From Lotus japonicus (lineage: Eukaryota > Streptophyta > Magnoliopsida > Fabales > Fabaceae), in NCBI RefSeq assembly GCF_012489685.1, contig NC_080044.1:73208732-73272731 (forward strand): a stretch of 64,000 bases of DNA, read 5' to 3'. The position numbers and the translations under genes are program-made. Below, one piece after another: positions 34,235-46,799 of this stretch (positions are counted from its first letter, which is position 1; each line of letters begins with the position of its first letter). Under the pieces are notes generated by a model, which had not been told where the DNA came from, made no database searches, and was given only the letters and a program-made list of their open reading frames with translations.

Positions 34235-36903
34235 TTGTGGTTAAACCTGTTGGTAAGTTTTTACTATTTCTATTAGGTGATAAGAAAAGGTCTAAGATAT
34301 GTTTTTGAGGTCATAAGGTAGGTTCTAAAGTGTATCTGGTAACAAGAGAAGCATTGACTACTACTCTGAATTAGTGTCATGTTATCTCTGCTCTTTAACT
34401 GCACAGGCTTGACACTTGAGGAAGTTTTTGGAACCGTGGATTTAATTAATCTTTATTGTTGTAGTTACTGAAATTTATTTGAAGTAGCTTGTACTAATTT
34501 TTTGTCTTTCTTTCTGCTGTATGAAAATTACCATTTAGTATTATCATCGACCAATCAACAATCTAATGTAGTCTTTAGTCAGCAAATTTGAGTATCCGCA
34601 AAATAATAGTTTAAATGTTATTAAGTTAGCAACTTCATAGATAAAAATGTCGCACGGTGAAGAGGAAATTTGAGCTAATTGAAAATTTCAGCATAAATGC
34701 TAAAAAAATTCTTTGAATAGGCTTCAACTCTTGGGATTTGAAGCAGAAGGTCAACTAGTTTTTATCAAATTGTCACTTACCTGTTTGAGTAGCACATCAC
34801 CAACACCAATTGCTACTATTATGCTGCATTATCTCAAATAGCATTTGTTTAACTTAGAGAGCATGGTGAAGAGGAAAACCATGTCACAAAAGGATGATTT
34901 ACACAAAGCCTATGCTACATTTACTTTACCAATTTTAAGTTTAGGGTTTTGTGTGTGCTTGAGAAATTACAAATCCAAAGAAAACGAAAAGGAAGGAGCT
35001 GACAAGCGGGCGTTCAATCCAAAATAGACACTCGATAAGGTAAAATCCAAGTTCATCCAAGTTCACTGTCAAATAGTTTGTTCGGATCATGGTTTTTTTC
35101 TTAGAATCATTTTGACACCCTAGAAGTTTCTCATAGAAGCTTGTCTCTGTATTATTTTAATTTTAGAATCAATTGTAGAAAAATTTACTTTAAACTATGT
35201 AGTCTGGACTTAGCCATAAAATCAGCCCTCGAGTTAGCCTCCATGAAAATGTGAACCAAACGTAAGTCCCATTGATGGTGCTCATCAGCATATCAATGTT
35301 CAAAATATTAGTGATATGTAAGACATGTTGATGGTGCAAGGTGTAACCCTTCGTTCAAAAGACACAAGTAATTGCTATCAATTCTCTCACACACATTCTC
35401 ATCACTACCACCCAAAAATAGTTGACGGAGAAAATGGCCTAAAATCCATACAATAATATGGATAGGCACTGCCCACACTTGTCCCACCTCGTTGCAATCC
35501 CTACTAGTTAAAGTTTAGTTAGAAGTGAGTCATGTTTTACTTTTAACCTCAACGAATCATTAATTTTTGGAATTTAGAGTAGATTGATTAAATTTTTAAT
35601 ACCTCTAAATCTCTAATTACATGGCGGTATAGTATTCAATTCATTGATTTCATTCCCGTTATTATAATGAGTAATTTGTAAACAACGATTCGCCTTATAA
35701 AGGCATATAAAGTGAGTATTTATCAATCTATTTTCCTTTGTAAAAGTTTCAAAGAAATGAACGGGAAGTCAACTTAAATCTAATCAATCACTAATGGGGG
35801 ATACATAAAACAACATATAATAAAAGCAACCATCAAGTCCAAAATTAAAGCTATTATATCAATGATGAATCCGAATAGAGAATGATATATGAAAAAGCCA
35901 TAAAGAACGCAAACACTACTCTATCCCAAGGAGGACTAAGTCTTACACGCCAAGGGAATTATATTTTCATCATTTGAAAAAGGCCATTCATGGTTACACA
36001 CATTTAATTTCTTTGCAAAAACATTCACAAAATGACATGAATTTCGAGATAGATGAAATATTGGGATTGGAGAGACAAAAGGGGATATGAATTTTGGGTC
36101 ACAATCAATCATTTGGATTCTGTGAGAAAAATCACATTAGTGGGAAGTGATATGTGAGTCGGTCCTCGGCGTGCCATGGAAGACAACTTGGTCTTATTCA
36201 TACTTCTTCCATATTTTGCATCAAAAGTCCCACTCCTTTGGGACCCTCTCAGTACCAGTGCCCTCTCAAAGGGTAAATGCCCCAATAGATTTGAAAGAAT
36301 TCTGATAAAATTGAATTGAACTTCATTGTCATATATACTTTGTTACCATTCCAAAAAGTTATCAAAGCTTTGGAGGCATTGGCACCTAGGCAAATAATCA
36401 TCCCTAATTATTGTATTCCTTCTCAATGTCAAATTTTTTCAAAGTTGTAATCACATAAAAAGGAAAGCAAAAGTCAATTAATGCCTCTGAATTTGAAGTG
36501 CAAGTTTCCTTGCTTTGTTTTATACTTGTAATCACAAAAAAATTGTTCGCTACTAAAACCTAGGGGTTACCCATATTTATTTTGTATTAAAAGTTCAAAT
36601 TATATTGATCTGATTGAAATTAAGGCATGTCAAGTACCTCAACTAGGCTAGCTAGTTCGAGCAGATTGAAATTCTACCTGAAGCTTCTCGTGTTAAGAAC
36701 TTAATAGCACACCAAAATCCTCCTAACTCGCTAGCTAGCTACCAGCTGAAATCTTAAGGATTTGTAGGCTTTACAATTTAGTGAATTTATTTACATACAT
36801 GTTTATGGGAGTGCATGCTTAGAACAATTCGCTTGTACATACCAAAGCCATCCCTTACCTTCGAAATGATTATGAATGGGTCACCGTATTGAAAACTAAT
36901 TAA
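34235..36903. other. 3' flank of the TM9 gene, gene-free
   Basis: The first few hundred bases probably hold the 3' UTR. Nothing else is recognised. Confidence 0.45.
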
Positions 36904-37221
36904 TACTCCCTCCGTTCCTGATCTTTTGTTGTTTAAGGCTATGCACATTGTTTAAGAGTGCAATTATTGATATATTTGCTGACATAAACACCCCTATTTA
37001 ATGTTGAGTTAGAGTGAAGAGAGAGAATGATAGTTATTGGTTAAAAAATTTGTTATGGTTTTGATTGGTGAAAATAAGTGGTGGTAGGTGAGAGAGATAA
37101 TATTAAATGAGGGTAAACATGGAATAAATTGAGAAAAAATGCATTGGATTTGTAAAACAACAAAAGTTTTGGAATTTAGGCCAAAAGTTAAAACAACAAA
37201 AGATTAGAAACGGAGGGAGTA
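36904..37221. mobile_element. Stowaway-like MITE, 314 bp (copy 1)
   Basis: The element 36906-37219 has ends CTCCCTCCGTTCCTGATCTT / AAGATTAGAAACGGAGGGAG and a TA at each edge. A same-length copy in opposite orientation lies at 40071-40384. Confidence 0.9.
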
Positions 37222-37232
37222 ATAGTTAGTAT

Positions 37233-38021
37233 AATTATCGCGGGGTTGTCTAAATAACCCTACATAAAATTTGGGTTAAATCATCCTTGATGAAATGTCC
37301 CAATAATAATAGAACATGTGTATTTATAAATTCCAGCTCATTTCATTATTCATTTTACTCTAATTTATTTGCACAATAAACCAATCAATTAGAATAATTA
37401 ACATATAACTCCTTTTTTCAAAAAACTAAGAACCCCAATTTCTTCCATGCTTTAATCTGCTTTGTTTGCTCATCTTCTTGGTCTCTTTGCTAAGGATATT
37501 AATTCGCGATTCAGCATATACACAAAGTCATCTTTTATGCATGCACGTTTCTACATATGTAAGAACAATTGACTGTTTATACTTTATACCATGAGTTTAA
37601 TTTGTCGATTTTATTGGTTCATATATGAGACATTAAAATATTCAGCAAATGACATTAAGATCATGAAACGAGGGAAAAAATGTTTTCTTAAAAGAGAATT
37701 AGCTGGGTGCACAAGCTATGTGTATGCGTGTTTGGAATGTGGCAAGAAGAGGCTAAGAAGAAGGACGAAACAAAGCATGGACGAAATTGGGGATTAGGGT
37801 TCTCAATTTTCCTTTGGGGAAAGTAGTTATGTGTAATTATTTTAATTGATTGGTTTATTGTACAAATAGATTATTTAATATTATAAAAATATAAAATAAA
37901 ATGAATAATGAAATGAGTTGGAATTACTAATACATTTGTTCTAATATTACTGGGACACCTCATCATAGGGTGATTTAACCCAAGTTTTACATAGGGTCAT
38001 TTAGACAACCCCAATTATCGC
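37233..38021. mobile_element. Mutator-like element with long inverted repeats and 9-bp duplication
   Basis: The element 37242-38012 (771 bp) is flanked by exact AATTATCGC duplications (37233-37241, 38013-38021). Its inverted repeats exceed 130 bp (GGGGTTGTCTAAATAACCCT; TTGGGTTAAATCA; CAGCTCATTTCATTATTCAT) and patchy pairing continues to about 37450/37780 (AACCCCAATTTCTTCC with GGAATTGGGG-like). A 68-codon frame at 37591-37797 includes a basic segment (KRGKKCFLKRELAGCTSYVY) with no family match. No transposase is seen. Confidence 0.88.
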
Positions 38022-40068
38022 ACAGTTTTTCTGTAACATCAAATTCTCACGGTCAAAATGCAATCCTACATTTATCACAATAATAAAGTGATCAGCTTCT
38101 CTCACTCCCCCTGTTAGTTTAGTGGGAGTTTTTAGCCACCACAAAGTCACTGTGAAATGGATTGGTTAAAGAAAGAATTGAACTTACTTGAGATGGCAAA
38201 GAGCCAAAGACAGTGTCGTGCTACATGAAAATTTTCTTCCTAAGCAATTTTGGGATATGGATTGTGGAATGGTAAATGATCTTACATTTCATATTCCCAT
38301 CCTTTTGGATGAGTGTTTTTTCCTCATCATTAGATAGATAATGGATGAGGATAAAGCTAACAATATGTTACATGGCAAACCTAGGTCTAAACATATGGTA
38401 TATGGTCTTATTCTCTCAGCTAATGGTGATGATCCTTCCATGTACTGTTCTGTTGTTGACAGTCCTCTGTAGTCTGTATGTCATTTTTATAAGACCTGAG
38501 ATTTCATTTTATTGTCAACAAGGTGTGTCAAATCTGCATTATCCTAACTCCTAAGACTCATAGTGAATATTTTTCCTTCTTGTGCCTTGCGAATTCTGTA
38601 TTTGAGGATTCCATTTATTTGGGTGATAACAATCCAAATGTCTATAATCTGTTGTAAAAGTACTTCATGATTAAATGTCTTTTCTCTCTTATACATATTA
38701 GTTTGTGCCCCTATCTAGATGAGACTCAATACATTTATTTAATCCTCTCCTTTAAAGGAAATCTCCACTTGCAGACACAAAATCTTCATTTGGTGATGTC
38801 TAACAACTCAACTGGGATTCACTAAACAGACTCTGCTATTTAGAGTTGCAGTAAAGTAAGACATGGTCCCAAACCCAGCTAAAAAGTTAAATCTAAAGAT
38901 TAGGGTGGATTGAACCCAGTCACTGTTTCAAGAGTGTATCGTCCACATGAGACAATTCTATTCGAGACGAGATTATCCACATTTTGATGAGATAAGTACT
39001 CTCAATGATTTTTTTTCCAAACTCGAACATGAAAATTTACTTAAGATAAATCAAACATGTATCAATTATATATATAATTAAACCCTCCGCCCCTGCTTGC
39101 ATAGGAAGAATGACAAAGGTGCAAGAGTGGTCATCATCACCTCCCATGCCACTAACATCGAGCTCATTGATGTTGCTTCATGGTGGGCCTCCTCTATTTC
39201 TTTACTCTACCTATGGCTATATAATTTTTTCCCCAGGAAACATTCAACCATATCACACTATCATGAATTTCCCTTCAGATTTCAACACGTGGGGTCTCCA
39301 ATAAAAGATTTACAATTCTTTTAAAAAGCTGTATTGTATTGTATATCAAACAATCACGCTAATGAAAAGCTCATATATAGATTTCCAAATGGAAAATGAT
39401 TTTTATACATGCAGAAAACTAACAAACATTTAAGGTGAGAAAGAAAAAGATGAGAGAAATGTAATTAATGTAATAATATATCATATATGTAATAAGAAAA
39501 AGAAAAAGAAAAAGAAAAATTGAGTGTCTATCAAATATCTACACTATTTATATATGATTACTCATTTCAAATATAATCTACACTCAAGAGTGTATAACTC
39601 TCAGGTAAGGAATCCCCTATACCACTTGTTATGATAAGGGGAACAACTACAACATTGACAACAAAAATAATAACATTATCATGAATAAGACCAACATGTT
39701 CGTTCTTTAAATAATATCTTTAAAATAATATCTTAGGTTAGAATCTTGTGAATTTTTTATTATTGAAAGAGCTAATTTCACTATGATAAAAAATGACTCA
39801 ATAAATACACTAGTAATGCGCCAAGAATGTGAGTATTAAAATGTTTTCTAAATCCCAGTACAAGTTGACATTCAATCAACAAATTTAGGTTCTAACAATC
39901 TAAAACAGCCAATAAAGTTAAAAAAACCACTACTATTGAAAACTAATATCCAAATAAATTGTGGAAATTAAATCTAGAATTTTTTTTTCTTCGGAAAATT
40001 AGAATGTCTTTAAAATTATATTCCAAATTTTAGTTTCTAAAATATATTTTCAAAGTACTTTTAGAAAT
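38022..40068. other. Gene-free stretch between two MITEs
   Basis: No recognised gene. A short run of AAGAAA units lies near 39486-39519. A 75-codon frame at 39097 (GARVVIITSHATNIELIDVA) is not assignable. Confidence 0.4.
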
Positions 40069-40386
40069 TACTCCCTCCGTTCCTGATCTTTTGTTGTTTT
40101 AAGTTTTGGCATAAATTCCAAAACTTTTGTTGTTTTACACACCCAATGCATTTTTTCTCAATTTATTTCATGTATACCCTCATTTAATACAACATCTCTC
40201 ACATACCACCTCTTATCTTCACCAATCAAAATCATAGCAAGTTTCTTAACCAATAACTATTAGTCTCTTTCTTCACTTTTTTTCAACATTAAATAGGGGT
40301 GTTTATGTCAACAAATATATCAATGATTGCACTCTTAAACAATGTGCATAACCTTAAACAACAAAAGATCAAGAACGGAGTGAGTA
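40069..40386. mobile_element. Stowaway-like MITE, 314 bp (copy 2, inverted)
   Basis: The element 40071-40384 begins CTCCCTCCGTTCCTGATCTT and ends AAGATCAAGAACGGAGTGAG, with TA at each edge. Relative to copy 1 the interior is inverted (AAATAGGGGTGTTTATGTCA here, its complement in copy 1). Confidence 0.9.
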
Positions 40387-41393
40387 GTATCCGGTAGCTG
40401 GTTACATGACAATACACTTCACGGGTAGAACAACCCAAATCTCCATTGAATGTTGATATCACGGGATCCACATTGGGCGACCCCTTAGACTTTTTTCAAC
40501 TACAGAACCAAACAAGCTAGATGTCTATTGATTCACCTAGTTGGAAAGATTGAAGTTTCATGTTATTTGCCAAAGTGGTAATTGCACTAAGCAGCTAGCT
40601 GTACTTGTGAGTGCAAATACGAGGGAGGAAAAATGCTTCAAAACTATAGAACAAACCACATATGGTGCACATAGTGCCAATATGATGATGTATGTGGGGA
40701 AACATTCTCACGCTTCTCTGACAGACAGTAACTCTTGGATCGATCAAGCACAGGCCAAAGTCTCAGGTTTTCATTTCCTTTTTTTCTCTTTTCTATTTAG
40801 CGCCGATCTTTGTCTGTGGGTCCCAAATCCATTGACCAATAGTCAAATCCATCCATAACTAAATTTTCCATTCTCCCACTCCTGTCAATTTCTCAAGTGA
40901 TCCCATGTTGGAATCGGAATAAGTGACATTCAATCGACATATGAGTATCGCACATGCTAGAATATTGACAAGGCTTAGAAATTATTTTCATTTCTTCATA
41001 CATACTACATGTAAATAATACATGCATTCATAGTGTTTTCTTTTTCTCTTCATTTCTTACTTTGAGTCTGTTTAGTGTCTGCACTGCGCCGTTATCTACA
41101 TGTCAATATCCTTCTCCATCTCTACTATGCACGGTTTATTATACTAATAATAACGTATAAGTATAGAACCTTATTCCTTCTCATCACCATTCCCTCCTTT
41201 CATTTTTATAAACACATAAAGCAACTACTTTTGCCAAAGGTTTTAGCACAGCAAAATTCCCATCATATTCACCACTCTCACTGTGTCTTTCTTCTTTCTA
41301 CACACAACCTTCTATATCTCTCTGCAAGACTTTGCAGCTCTTTCTCTCAACCAGACCTGTGTGTTCTGGCTCTGCACAAGCTTGTTTTTCTCA
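40387..41393. other. Upstream region of the receptor kinase gene
   Basis: No other gene is visible. A TATA-like TTTTTATAAACAC lies near 41203 and a pyrimidine-rich stretch at 41278-41350 is a likely 5' leader. The frame is open for 37 codons before the chosen ATG. Confidence 0.4.
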
Positions 41394-44300
41394 ATGGAGA
41401 ACAGCCCACTTCAGCTTTTGCCTCATCTCATTGTCACACTTCTTTTGATAACTATTTTGCTTCCCACAACTGAAGAAGGTGGAGCAGTTTCTTCCATCAA
41501 AACTGATGCACAGGCTCTTCTTTATTTCAAAAAGATGATTCAGAAGGATCCAGATGGAGTTTTGTCAGGGTGGAAGCTCAGTAGGAATCCATGCACCTGG
41601 TATGGAGTTTCTTGCACTCTAGGAAGAGTTACTGGGATTGATATCAGTGGGAATAACAATCTTGTTGGGATTATTTCTCTTGATCCTCTTTCTTCTTTAG
41701 ACATGTTATCTGTTCTGAAACTGTCTCTGAATTCATTTTCTGTAAATTCCACTTCTCTGCTTCAGCTTCCATATAGTTTGACACAGCTTGATCTGTCCTT
41801 TGGTGGAGTTACAGGTCCTATCCCTGAGAATCTTTTCTCCAGTTGTCCAAACCTGGTTGTTGTGAATCTTTCTTACAACAACTTGACAGGTCCAATTCCT
41901 CAAAATTTCCTGCAAAATTCTGATAAGCTTCAATCCCTTGACATTTCTTCCAACAACTTGTCAGGCTCAATTTCTGGTTTAAAAATTGAGTGCAGTTCCT
42001 TGTTGCAGCTTGATCTATCTGGCAACCATTTATCAGACTCAATTCCCATCTCTTTGTCAAACTGCACCAGCCTTAAGAGCTTGAACTTGGCCAATAATTT
42101 CATTTCTGGGGGAATCCCAAAGGATTTGGGTCAGCTGAACAAGCTTCAGACTTTGGATCTTTCACACAATCAAATCACAGGATGGATCCCTTCAGAATTT
42201 GGAAATGCTTGTGCTTCACTTTTAGAGCTTAGGCTCTCTTTCAACAACATATCAGGCTCAATCCCAACTAGCTTCTCTTCTTGCACTTGGCTTCAAGTTC
42301 TTGAGATTGCTAACAACAACATGTCAGGGGAATTACCAGAGTCAATCTTTCATAGCCTTGGATCATTGCAGGAACTGAGGTTGGGAAATAATGCTATCTC
42401 AGGGAAATTTCCATCTTCAATATCATCCTGCAAGAAACTGAGGATTGTGGACTTCAGCTCAAATAAAATCTATGGATCTATCCCCAGAGATTTATGTCCA
42501 GGAGCAGGTTCCCTTGAGGAGCTTAGAATGCCAGATAATCTCATTTCAGGTGAAATCCCAGCTGAACTTTCAAAATGCTCTCAACTGAAGACACTTGATT
42601 TCAGCTTAAACTACCTCAACGGTTCAATCCCTGATGAGCTTGGACAGCTTGAGAATCTTGAGCAGCTAATAGCATGGTTCAATGGCTTGGAAGGAAGGAT
42701 TCCACCAAAATTGGGCCAGTGCAAGAATCTCAAGGATCTTATACTGAACAACAATCACCTCGGTGGTGGAATTCCCATTGAGCTTTTCAATTGCAGCAAC
42801 CTTGAATGGATATCACTCACAAGCAATGAGCTCAGTGGTGAGATACCTCCAGAGTTTGGCCTCTTGACAAGGCTAGCAGTTCTGCAGCTTGGAAATAATA
42901 GTTTGAGTGGTGAAATTCCATCAGAGCTTGCAAATTGTAGCAGCTTGGTGTGGTTGGATTTGAACAGCAACAAGCTCACAGGAGAGATCCCTCCAAGGCT
43001 TGGAAGACAGATAGGAGCAAAATCATTGTTTGGAATCCTCTCAGGGAACACTTTGGTGTTTGTGAGAAATGTTGGAAACTCATGTAAAGGAGTTGGAGGG
43101 TTGCTAGAATTCTCTGGAATTAGACCTGAAAGGCTCTTGCAGGTGCCAACATTAAGGACTTGTGATTTCACTAGGCTCTATTCTGGTCCTGTGCTTAGTT
43201 TATTCACTAAGTACCAGACTTTGGAGTATCTTGATCTTTCCTACAACCAGCTTCGTGGAAGAATCCCGGAAGAGTTTGGAGACATGGTGGCTTTGCAGGT
43301 TCTTGAATTGTCTCACAATCAGCTATCTGGTGAAATCCCTTCATCACTAGGCCAGCTAAAAAATTTAGGAGTGTTTGATGCATCGAATAATAGATTTCAG
43401 GGTCATATCCCTGACTCATTCTCAAACCTCTCATTCTTAGTGCAGATTGATCTTTCTAACAATGAGTTAACAGGGCAAATTCCATCTAGGGGACAATTAA
43501 GCACACTTCCAGCTTCTCAGTATGCAAATAATCCAGGTCTTTGTGGTGTTCCATTGCCTGACTGCAAGAATGAAAACACCAATCCCACAACAGATCCAAG
43601 TGAAGATGCTAGTAGAAGCCATAGAAGATCAACAGCACCATGGGCAAACAGCATTGTCATGGGGATTCTCATCTCTGTTGCTTCTATATGCATTTTGATT
43701 GTGTGGGCAATTGCAGTGAATGCAAGGAGGAGGGAGGCTGAGGAGGTGAAAATGCTTAATAGCTTGCAAGCATGTCATGCTGCAACAACATGGAAAATTG
43801 ACAAAGAGAAAGAGCCATTAAGCATCAATGTAGCAACATTTCAAAGGCAGCTTAGGAAGCTGAAATTTTCACAGTTGATTGAAGCAACCAATGGGTTCTC
43901 AGCAGAAAGCCTAATCGGGTGCGGAGGTTTCGGTGAAGTATTCAAGGCCACACTCAAAGATGGTTCATGTGTTGCTATCAAGAAGCTCATTAGATTAAGC
44001 TGCCAGGGTGATAGAGAATTCATGGCTGAGATGGAAACCTTAGGGAAAATCAAGCACAGAAACCTTGTCCCTTTGTTAGGGTACTGCAAAGTAGGGGAAG
44101 AGAGGCTCCTTGTATATGAATACATGGAGTATGGAAGCCTAGAAGAGATGCTTCACGGGAGAACAAAGACACGCGATCGACGAATCCTAACATGGGAAGA
44201 AAGGAAAAAAATTGCAAGAGGTGCTGCTAAAGGACTTTGTTTTCTCCACCACAATTGCATCCCTCACATCATCCACAGAGACATGAAATCAAGCAATGTG

Positions 44301-44792
44301 CTGCTTGATCATGAAATGGAGTCCAGGGTCTCTGATTTTGGAATGGCGAGATTAATAAGTGCACTTGACACACATCTCAGTGTGAGCACATTAGCAGGAA
44401 CACCAGGCTATGTTCCACCAGAGTACTATCAAAGCTTCAGGTGCACTGCAAAAGGTGATGTTTACTCATTTGGTGTTGTGATGTTGGAACTTCTCAGTGG
44501 GAAACGCCCTACCGATAAAGAGGATTTTGGTGACACTAACTTGGTGGGGTGGGCGAAGATGAAGGTTCGCGAAGGAAAACAAATGGAGGTGATTGACAAT
44601 GATATGCTTTTGGAGACTCAAGGATCAACAGATGAAGCTGAAGTTAAAGAAGTGAAAGAGATGATACGATATTTGGAGGTTACTTTGCGGTGTGTTGATG
44701 ACTTGCCTTCTAGAAGGCCAAGCATGTTGCAGGTTGTAGCCCTGCTGAGAGAGCTTATACCTGGATCAGATGGAAGCAGCAACAGTGCTTGA
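41394..44792 (+). CDS. BRL2: BRL2/VH1-type leucine-rich repeat receptor kinase
   Basis: Intronless, 1,132 residues, like Arabidopsis BRL2/VASCULAR HIGHWAY1 (about 1,143). The ATG at 41394 is chosen because it opens a signal peptide ([20 protein letters not shown]). An N-cap ([10 protein letters not shown]) is followed by more than 20 LRRs. An island domain lies at about residues 540-610 ([38 protein letters not shown]), the ligand-site landmark of the BRI1 family. A final LRR and the C-cap ([15 protein letters not shown]) precede a membrane span at about 752-775 ([20 protein letters not shown]). The kinase has a P-loop [12 protein letters not shown] (about 842), [18 protein letters not shown] (about 960), DFGMA (about 980) and [11 protein letters not shown], all intact, RD type. 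In Arabidopsis BRL2 acts in provascular cells and, unlike BRL1/BRL3, is not a proven brassinolide receptor. Its neighbours match At2g01940 and At2g01970. Confidence 0.95.
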   Translation: MENSPLQLLPHLIVTLLLITILLPTTEEGGAVSSIKTDAQALLYFKKMIQKDPDGVLSGWKLSRNPCTWYGVSCTLGRVTGIDISGNNNLVGIISLDPLSSLDMLSVLKLSLNSFSVNSTSLLQLPYSLTQLDLSFGGVTGPIPENLFSSCPNLVVVNLSYNNLTGPIPQNFLQNSDKLQSLDISSNNLSGSISGLKIECSSLLQLDLSGNHLSDSIPISLSNCTSLKSLNLANNFISGGIPKDLGQLNKLQTLDLSHNQITGWIPSEFGNACASLLELRLSFNNISGSIPTSFSSCTWLQVLEIANNNMSGELPESIFHSLGSLQELRLGNNAISGKFPSSISSCKKLRIVDFSSNKIYGSIPRDLCPGAGSLEELRMPDNLISGEIPAELSKCSQLKTLDFSLNYLNGSIPDELGQLENLEQLIAWFNGLEGRIPPKLGQCKNLKDLILNNNHLGGGIPIELFNCSNLEWISLTSNELSGEIPPEFGLLTRLAVLQLGNNSLSGEIPSELANCSSLVWLDLNSNKLTGEIPPRLGRQIGAKSLFGILSGNTLVFVRNVGNSCKGVGGLLEFSGIRPERLLQVPTLRTCDFTRLYSGPVLSLFTKYQTLEYLDLSYNQLRGRIPEEFGDMVALQVLELSHNQLSGEIPSSLGQLKNLGVFDASNNRFQGHIPDSFSNLSFLVQIDLSNNELTGQIPSRGQLSTLPASQYANNPGLCGVPLPDCKNENTNPTTDPSEDASRSHRRSTAPWANSIVMGILISVASICILIVWAIAVNARRREAEEVKMLNSLQACHAATTWKIDKEKEPLSINVATFQRQLRKLKFSQLIEATNGFSAESLIGCGGFGEVFKATLKDGSCVAIKKLIRLSCQGDREFMAEMETLGKIKHRNLVPLLGYCKVGEERLLVYEYMEYGSLEEMLHGRTKTRDRRILTWEERKKIARGAAKGLCFLHHNCIPHIIHRDMKSSNVLLDHEMESRVSDFGMARLISALDTHLSVSTLAGTPGYVPPEYYQSFRCTAKGDVYSFGVVMLELLSGKRPTDKEDFGDTNLVGWAKMKVREGKQMEVIDNDMLLETQGSTDEAEVKEVKEMIRYLEVTLRCVDDLPSRRPSMLQVVALLRELIPGSDGSSNSA

Positions 44793-46253
44793 AATGAACC
44801 ATATTGTTGTTCATAATCATGATGACAAGTGATGAAGATATATTTGAGGCTTGTAAGATTTTCTCTATAGCTGTTGTTACTGAGATGTTGTGCCTAGTTT
44901 CTAAATTTCTTTCTTCACTTGTTGTGTTGTGTAGTATTTGTTATCAGTGATACAATGTTACTTCAACCAATATTGGCATTGGAGTAATTACATATGTGAA
45001 ATCAGAAACCAATTGAGGCTCATTAAATTAAGGTGATCTAATCCCCATTAATAAGGCAATGCAACAAACAAGAAAAAGGTGATATGCTAAAGATTGATGA
45101 CTTAGCTTACTGATTCACTCTTAGGAAAATTAAGCATTCTTGAGAAAAACTGGGATTGAGGTTGACTGTTCTGGCATAATGCCTGTGATTTTCTCAGCCA
45201 TGGAATTTAGCTGCGCCCAATAAAGATTCAATCAGTAAAAGGTCACTTTAAGTGATTTGGGTAGTTTGTGTAAGGTCAAGAGCTTATTTGAGCTTATTTT
45301 AGAGCATATGTGTTTATGCAGCGTTTTAGAGAGCTTATATAAATAACTTATAACCTATTTATTAGTTGTTTTGAGTTTATTTTCACAACTTTTTCAAAAT
45401 AGTTTATGAAAAAGAGCATGTTTATTTATAACTTACTTTCAGCTTATTTCAATCTATTGAAATAGCTTATGCATAAGTGCTTATGTTATGGCAAAGGGTG
45501 CTTAGTTAAACTGTTATTCCAAATGCATCCTAAGACCTTTAAGTATGTCAAGAAACCTATGTGCATATATATGCTAATTAAGAGGCTTATCCGCTAATGG
45601 GTTAAAATATGGAAGATCAAACCTATCTATATACAAGTTAGCAAGATTATTTGCTAATTGGTAAAATCCCTTTATGTGGCACATACCCATATAGTCTTTA
45701 CTTAACACATTATACTAAAATAAAATTGAAGATATCACCTTCTGATTATTTATGTTATTTGGTTGTATATATTGCGTTTTATGTTTTCTGATCTATCATA
45801 ATGAAAAAAACTTAAAGGTTCTTAAGTTTCAACTCAAAATTTGGAACTTTAAGCAATCTTACTTATAGTTACTTAAGCTGTCCTTACATGCTACCTAGAG
45901 TTCTTTAACAACAGTTCTACTCTCTAATTGGAAGCATTTTCAACTTTGACTGTAATAACTTCCTTATAATTGAACACAGTTTAAGTAAGAACTCAAATTA
46001 TACTAATTAATTATATAAATTCTTATTTTAAGTAAGAACTCAAATTTCTCTAAGAAATAAAAACTTTAAGAAGGAAGAAACAAATTGAACACAGTTTGAG
46101 GAGGAGGATCCACGGTCCAAATCTGAACTAAAAAAAAATACCAAATGGGCCAAAGCACATGATCCAGAATTAAATACCCACAACCTGGGCCGGACAAACC
46201 AACAAGCATGCATGTTGATGTCTTGAGACAGCAGACAATTTGAAATGACTATA
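44793..46253. repeat. 3' flank of the receptor kinase with a dispersed repeat
   Basis: After a probable 3' UTR, 45285-45500 contains a dispersed sequence (GAGCTTATTTGAGCTTATTT; AAAATAGTTTATGAAAAAGA; TTATGCATAAGTGCTTATG). A diverged relative lies at about 60236-60390 (GTTTATTTGAGCTTATCTTA; TTATGAAAAAGAGCTGACTG). The rest is AT-rich with no gene. Confidence 0.5.
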
Positions 46254-46746
46254 TTCTCAATCAGTGGCGAAACTTGATCGGAATATTTGAGGGAGCTAAA
46301 ATACTATGTTAATACATGAATTGATTTTTTTAATAGTAATACGAGCAAATGGTCATTTTTTATTCTTTTTGAGCTTGTATAATTAATAGTATAAAAGTTA
46401 TTATCAAGATTAATGATAAGTTAAAAGATATAAATGAAGTCGTAAATAAATACATAAAGACTTTCAGTGGAGCCAATTGGATAGTTGGTAAAATATAAAA
46501 CAATGTGAAAATAACACCTTAAAAACAGGTGTAAAGTGGAATTGATCCCTAGACCTGGTGAATAAATAGCAAGGCACTAACCACGGGGACACGAGAAATG
46601 TATGTCATAAATTCGCTTAAAAAATATTTATTATATTTCTTTGGACACAAAATAGTCCCAACAATTCCTAATATAGGAATTTTCCAAAAGCATGAGGGAG
46701 CCAGGGCTCCTCCCTGTCCTCTCCAAGGTCCGCCACTGTTCTCAAT
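46254..46746. mobile_element. hAT-type non-autonomous element, 477 bp
   Basis: The element 46262-46738 begins CAGTGGCGAAACTTG and on the other strand CAGTGGCGGACCTTGG. Exact 8-bp duplications TTCTCAAT flank it (46254-46261, 46739-46746). Confidence 0.9.
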
Positions 46747-46799
46747 CCTCATCTAGAGGATCTAGTTAAATAAATTTTCCTTTAGTAACCTTATTCAGT

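Noticed and set aside
41283..41393. 37-codon N-terminal extension of the receptor kinase
   Set aside because: The frame is open upstream, but the first good ATG with a signal peptide is at 41394. Upstream sequence is pyrimidine-rich like a leader.
41540..44125. Minus-strand open frames under the receptor kinase
   Set aside because: They are shadows produced by the long LRR and kinase coding sequence.
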